Assembly: GCA_002353635.1 (NCBI GenBank)
Contig: DEKA01000010.1
Location: 13,716 to 29,728, forward strand
DNA length: 16,013 nucleotides
DNA from: Lachnospiraceae bacterium UBA2734
Lineage (GTDB): Bacteria > Bacillota > Clostridia > Lachnospirales > Lachnospiraceae
Reading direction: 5' to 3'
Made by a program: the position numbers and the translations under genes. Position 1 is the stretch's first letter, and each line of letters opens with the position of its first letter. Below are positions 13,212 to 16,013 of this stretch, piece by piece. The notes under the pieces were generated by a model that saw only the letters and a program-made list of their open reading frames with translations, did not search any database and was not told where the DNA came from.

Positions 13212-13664
13212 TCAGAACTGATAGCCGCTCTCGAACAGTCTCTTTGCTGCCGCCTTGATGTCCTTCTTCGTGACAGCTGCCTCGTGTGCATCGAATGCTG
13301 CCTCATCCCACAGTTCCGCCCTGTCAATACGGCCGACAAAAACAACATTCCGGTCAATCCCCGCCGCCTTTCGCAGCTGCTGGGGAAGAATGATTCTTCC
13401 CTGTCTGTCGATCTCCACTTCCAGGGTTCTGCTGCCGTAGTAGCGGATCAGCTCGATCGCATCTTCATTCGTGTTCGTGGGAAGACTCTTTAACTTGTCC
13501 ATAAAGAGCTTCCAGTCATCCATGGTGTAAATGAGGAGACAGTCGTCGGTACCCTCGCCGATCATAAACCGGCTCCCGAGGATATCTCTGAATCTGGACG
13601 GCACGCTCAGTCTGCCCTTTGCATCCAGCGTGTGCCGGTAAATTCCATTGAAGCTGCCTTCCAT
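13212..13664 (-). CDS. mraZ: Transcriptional regulator MraZ
   Basis: Ring-forming DNA-binding protein of the AbrB-like fold that represses or tunes its own dcw operon. The 150 residues match the family size. Both DxxxR motifs of the tandem MraZ halves are intact: DAKGRLSVPSRFRDIL (14-29) and DRQGRIILPQQLRKAAG (86-102). The ATG at 13664 follows a purine-rich stretch (GGATGGGAAAGAG) that serves as ribosome site. It is the first gene of the cluster. Repeats of the MraZ-box type overlap the promoter about 60-90 bp upstream, so feedback control is likely. No truncation or odd residues are seen. Confidence 0.97.
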   Translation of the reverse strand: MEGSFNGIYRHTLDAKGRLSVPSRFRDILGSRFMIGEGTDDCLLIYTMDDWKLFMDKLKSLPTNTNEDAIELIRYYGSRTLEVEIDRQGRIILPQQLRKAAGIDRNVVFVGRIDRAELWDEAAFDAHEAAVTKKDIKAAAKRLFESGYQF

Positions 13665-13720
13665 CTCTTTCCCATCCGGTGACTCTTAACCCACTTTTCA
13701 TCCATCTTATGGTGAAAATA

Positions 13721-13757
13721 TGGTACTTCATCCCACTCGATACCACAATAATACCCC
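13721..13757 (-). promoter_or_regulatory. MraZ-box-like operator repeats
   Basis: Minus-strand hexamers GGGGTA (13757-13752), GTGGTA (13746-13741), GTGGGA (13736-13731) and a degenerate GTACCA (13726-13721) recur every 10-11 bp, one helical turn. Known MraZ operators are short G-rich direct repeats at this spacing. The first box touches the -10 element, so bound MraZ would block RNA polymerase. A further GTGGGT lies at 13694-13689. Confidence 0.65.
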
Positions 13758-13776
13758 AGTACCGTGTGAATCGCAA
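13748..13776 (-). promoter_or_regulatory. Candidate promoter of the dcw operon
   Basis: TTGCGA (13776-13771) and TATTAT (13753-13748) are spaced by 17 nt, matching 4/6 and 5/6 of the housekeeping consensus. A start point near 13741 gives a leader of about 75 nt before mraZ. The overlap with MraZ-box-like repeats supports the assignment. Confidence 0.6.
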
Positions 13777-13805
13777 GATTCTTGTCAAGGATTCAGACTT
13801 GAATC
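13768..13805. repeat. Two adjacent inverted repeats made of four GANTC sites
   Basis: GAATC (13768-13772), GATTC (13777-13781), GATTC (13790-13794) and GAATC (13801-13805) form two dyads: a 5-bp pair with a 4-nt centre, and a 6-bp pair (GATTCA/TGAATC, 13790-13805) with a 4-nt centre. The first overlaps the -35 element of the mraZ promoter. This could be an operator for a second regulator. Confidence 0.5.
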
Positions 13806-13834
13806 GAGTAGGAGGCGACAAGCGCCTCCTCTCG
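13805..13834. repeat. Large inverted repeat upstream of the mraZ promoter
   Basis: Arms AGGAGGCG (13810-13817) and CGCCTCCT (13823-13830) pair perfectly over a 5-nt loop. Four more outer pairs (CGAG/CTCG) extend the stem with one bulged T. It lies between the lgt terminator and the promoter, outside any gene. No T tract follows on either strand, so it is not a standard terminator. Part of a dyad-rich segment that may be a dispersed repeat. Confidence 0.6.
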
Positions 13835-13951
13835 ATGTCGCGGTGGTCTCGCCTCCGGCTCGGTCCGTTCCAGACGCGTGCCACTGGCACGCAGAACCGT
13901 CAGAAGGCTTCTCATGCGAGCATGGATGCCTCCTTCCTCGCTACTACGCGC
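13835..13951. other. Non-coding dyad-rich part of the lgt-mraZ gap
   Basis: No convincing gene lies in the 362 bp between lgt and mraZ. This part holds a perfect hairpin (GCGTGCC 13876-13882, GGCACGC 13886-13892), an 11-bp palindrome AGAAGGCTTCT near 13901-13912, and more CGCCTCC/GCCTCC copies (13849-13855 and 13928-13933). The only open frame here (70 codons, minus strand) runs through both the terminator and the promoter, and is rejected. The segment looks like an intergenic palindromic repeat rather than a leader RNA. Confidence 0.45.
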
Positions 13952-13993
13952 ACAAAATGAAAGGCCCCTGTCGGCGTTTGCCGGCAGGAGCCT
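13952..13993 (-). terminator. Intrinsic terminator after lgt
   Basis: On the minus strand CCTGCCGGC (13988-13980) pairs with GCCGACAGG (13975-13967) over loop AAAC with one G-U pair. The stem is extended by AGGC/GCCT (13993-13990 and 13965-13962) beyond a single mismatch. The tail reads TTTCATTTTGT. It lies 33 nt after the lgt stop and isolates lgt from the dcw operon. Confidence 0.85.
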
Positions 13994-14026
13994 GTAAAAT
14001 CTCAAATATGGATAATATGTGGTTTT

Positions 14027-15076
14027 TTATCCCACATCGCTGTTCTTATCGTCGGGATTCTGCGGATGATCAGCGGAATCTGTGGGATCTGTTGGTGAAG
14101 GGATGGGATTTGAAGCGTCTTCTTTGTTGTCAGGATCTTTTGCTTCCTTCTCCTCCAAATCCTGATCGTCCGCACCTGCGTTACCGTCTGAAGAAGCTGC
14201 GGTGACAGATTGTGCCGCCGGCAAATGCCTGATGTTCCAGAAGACGAAGATAAGCGATACGCCGATCATGATCACACTGAAAACAATAGAGACCGGAATA
14301 TGCGTCTCTCCGATATAGAGCTGATCCGTGCGGATGTATTCGATCCATGCGCGGCCGATGCCATACCCAAGAAAATAAAGTGCTGTGATCTCGCCGTCGA
14401 ATTTCTTGTGCTTCAGGACAAGAAGGAGAATGATCAGAAGGCCCAGATTCCACAGTCCCTCATAGAGAAATGTCGGATGTACCTGGATGTAGTTGGTGCC
14501 GTCCGCGATGTGGGCTGCGACCTGCTCCGTGATGTCTCTCTGCCGCACCATTTCCACGGGAAGGCGCATCGCAAAGAGGCTGTCCGTGTAGCCGCCGAAT
14601 ACTTCGCGGTTGAAGAAATTCCCCCATCTGCCGATGATCTGTCCGGTAAGAAGGCCGTAGGCCGCCGTGTCGAGCAGGCAGAATGTCTTCACCTTTTTGT
14701 GCCGGCAGTAAAGAATGATCACGATCACATCTGCGATGATGCCGCCGTAGATGGCCAGTCCGCCGCCGCGGAGATTAAAAATCTGCAGGAGGTTGTCCTT
14801 ATAAGCATCGAAGAAAAAGATGACGTAATAGATTCTTGCACCGACAATAGCAAAGACGATCAGCCAGATGGAGATGTCCCAAATGGTATCAGGTGCAATT
14901 CCGTTAGCCTTTGCCATATGTGCTGAGAGAGTCAGACCCACCAGCATGGCCGTGGCAATCATGATGCCGTACATCGCGATGGTGAAAGGGCCAATCTGCA
15001 GTGTTTTCGGAACGTTATGAAGATAAATACCAAGGTGCGGAAACGCTATATCCATGGCACCCATGATGTTCGGCAT
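14027..15076 (-). CDS. lgt: Prolipoprotein diacylglyceryl transferase Lgt with an acidic C-terminal tail
   Basis: Membrane enzyme that moves diacylglycerol from phosphatidylglycerol to the lipobox cysteine of prolipoproteins, the first step of lipoprotein maturation. Seven or so helices span residues 28-285. Lgt motifs are present: RGGGLAIYGG (103-112), the signature GQIIGRWGNFFNREVFGG (145-162), HPTFLYEGLWN (200-210) and GRAWIEYIRTD (241-251). Residues 291-349 add a disordered Asp/Glu/Pro/Ser tail, not needed by the family; total 349 against about 260-290. The ATG at 15076 is chosen for its ribosome site (AAGGGAAG); Met8 has none. It lies 79 nt after ychF and ends at a strong terminator. The lipoprotein hydrolase in this window would be one of its substrates. 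Confidence 0.97.
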   Translation of the reverse strand: MPNIMGAMDIAFPHLGIYLHNVPKTLQIGPFTIAMYGIMIATAMLVGLTLSAHMAKANGIAPDTIWDISIWLIVFAIVGARIYYVIFFFDAYKDNLLQIFNLRGGGLAIYGGIIADVIVIILYCRHKKVKTFCLLDTAAYGLLTGQIIGRWGNFFNREVFGGYTDSLFAMRLPVEMVRQRDITEQVAAHIADGTNYIQVHPTFLYEGLWNLGLLIILLLVLKHKKFDGEITALYFLGYGIGRAWIEYIRTDQLYIGETHIPVSIVFSVIMIGVSLIFVFWNIRHLPAAQSVTAASSDGNAGADDQDLEEKEAKDPDNKEDASNPIPSPTDPTDSADHPQNPDDKNSDVG

Positions 15077-15155
15077 ATGATGACTTCCCTTCGTAAAATA
15101 TGATCAGGCTGAATTTGCGGCGTTCGCCGAATCGCGTGGTTCTCCGCCTTGCCAT

Positions 15156-16013
15156 CTATACATTGAATCTGAATAAGCATACATCGCCGTCCTGGATGAC
15201 GTAGTCCTTGCCTTCGACAGCAACAAGACCTTTGTCGCGGGCAGCTGCGAGGGATCCCTCTTCCAGGAGTGTTTTCCAATTGACTACCTCGGCGCGGATA
15301 AAGCCTCTCTCCATATCGGAGTGAACCTTGCCGGCTGCCTGTGGTGCCTTAGTGCCGATCTTAATCGTCCAGGCTCTCGTCTCATCCTCGCCTGCCGTGA
15401 GGAAGCTCATCAGTCCAAGGGTGCGGTAGGACGCCTTGATCAGCTTGTCCAGACCGGACTCCTTAATGCCCAGATCATCGAGAAAGGCCTTCTTCTCATC
15501 GTCCCCGAGCTCGGAGATCTCCGCCTCCATCTCGGCGCAGAGAACGAACGCCTCGCTTCCATTCTCCTTCGCATAGGCGCGAACCTTCTGTACGCCCTCA
15601 TTGGATGCGCCGTCGTCTGCAATATCGTCCTCGGAGACATTGCAGGCGTAGATAACCGGCTTCCATGTCAGCAGCTGATAGCCATTCATCAGCTTGATCT
15701 CTTCCTCGTCGTCGAGCTTCAGTGCGGATGCGGGCTTGTTGTCTTCGAGCACAGCCTGCACACGCTTCAGCAGGTCCAGCTCTTTGGCGGCATCCTTGTC
15801 CATGCGGGCAGTCTTGGCGACCTTGGAAATTCTTCTCTCCAGAACATCAAGGTCAGCGAAGATCAACTCGAGGTTAATGGTCTCAATATCGCGCATCGGA
15901 TCGATGGAACCGTCTACATGGGTGATGTTGGGATCCTCGAAGCAACGGACTACATGCACAATCGCATCGCACTCCCGAATATTCGCAAGAAACTGGTTGC
16001 CGAGGCCCTCGCC
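15156..16013 (-). CDS. ychF: Ribosome-binding ATPase YchF (5' end beyond the window)
   Basis: OBG-family P-loop NTPase that prefers ATP and binds ribosomes; linked to translation and stress responses. The visible 285 residues begin at GEGLGNQFLANIRECDAI, just after the DxxG (G3) motif, so about 70-80 N-terminal residues including the P-loop lie outside the window. The G4-like motif is the YchF form (KPVIYACNVSEDD), in place of NKxD. The helical-hairpin region lies at about the visible residues 60-110. The C-terminal TGS domain runs from SFLTAGEDETRAWTI to KDYVIQDGDVCLFRFNV, the standard YchF ending. lgt follows after 79 nt, with only a weak CGGCG/CGCCG hairpin between, so they may be co-transcribed. 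Confidence 0.97.
   Translation of the reverse strand, partial: GEGLGNQFLANIRECDAIVHVVRCFEDPNITHVDGSIDPMRDIETINLELIFADLDVLERRISKVAKTARMDKDAAKELDLLKRVQAVLEDNKPASALKLDDEEEIKLMNGYQLLTWKPVIYACNVSEDDIADDGASNEGVQKVRAYAKENGSEAFVLCAEMEAEISELGDDEKKAFLDDLGIKESGLDKLIKASYRTLGLMSFLTAGEDETRAWTIKIGTKAPQAAGKVHSDMERGFIRAEVVNWKTLLEEGSLAAARDKGLVAVEGKDYVIQDGDVCLFRFNV

Noticed and set aside
13783..13788. Perfect TTGACA as -35 of the mraZ promoter
   Set aside because: It lies 29 nt from TATTAT, and no -10-like hexamer occurs at 16-19 nt; TTGCGA at 17 nt fits better.
13793..14005. 70-codon minus-strand frame in the lgt-mraZ gap
   Set aside because: It runs through the lgt terminator and into the dyads at the mraZ promoter, is Arg/Glu-rich from GC-rich DNA, and has no ribosome site.
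15077..15155. Terminator between ychF and lgt
   Set aside because: Only a 4-5 bp CGGCG/CGCCG hairpin with no T tract; too weak to call.

Overview
The window reads almost entirely on the minus strand and carries a condensed division and cell wall (dcw) cluster from a Gram-positive anaerobe. The gene set (SpoVD/FtsI-type PBP, MraY, FtsW/SpoVE, DivIB-type FtsQ and FtsZ behind MraZ and RsmH), the AGGAGG-type ribosome sites and the moderately high GC suggest Clostridia, most likely Lachnospiraceae. That placement is inference from gene style, not from a marker search.

In transcription order (high to low coordinates): a 5'-truncated ychF (to 15156) and lgt (14027-15076), ending at a strong intrinsic terminator (about 13952-13993). 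A 362-bp non-coding stretch follows, rich in inverted repeats. Its mraZ-proximal part holds a sigma-A-like promoter overlapped by MraZ-box-like repeats. Then come mraZ, rsmH, an FtsL-like protein, a class B PBP, mraY, ftsW, ftsQ/divIB and ftsZ. ftsW and ftsQ overlap by 4 nt. ftsZ has its own candidate promoter and a dyad in its leader, and a hairpin plus T-rich tail after ftsZ (2954-2997) probably ends the operon. A second group follows: an unrecognised 72-aa acidic protein, a lipoprotein-type ComEC-like metallo-beta-lactamase-fold hydrolase, and a Wzx-type polysaccharide flippase that overlaps the hydrolase gene by 11 nt. The last 117 bases may hold the start of another gene.

The core enzymes look intact. 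MraY makes lipid I, FtsW polymerises lipid II, the PBP cross-links it, FtsL and FtsQ scaffold the complex, and FtsZ places it. murD, murE, murF, murG and ftsA are absent from the stretch where they often occur. The unusual part is the extra sequence added to nearly every divisome protein. FtsZ has a Gly/Tyr/Gln-rich linker of about 150 residues that resembles prion-like low-complexity domains. The PBP ends in six DxDxDG calcium-type loops and a Gly/Thr/Asp tail. FtsW has a strongly basic cytoplasmic N-terminus, FtsQ a strongly acidic one, and FtsL a Tyr/Arg-rich one. Together these suggest, as an inference, a divisome organised by multivalent disordered-region contacts, with possible calcium input on the outer face.
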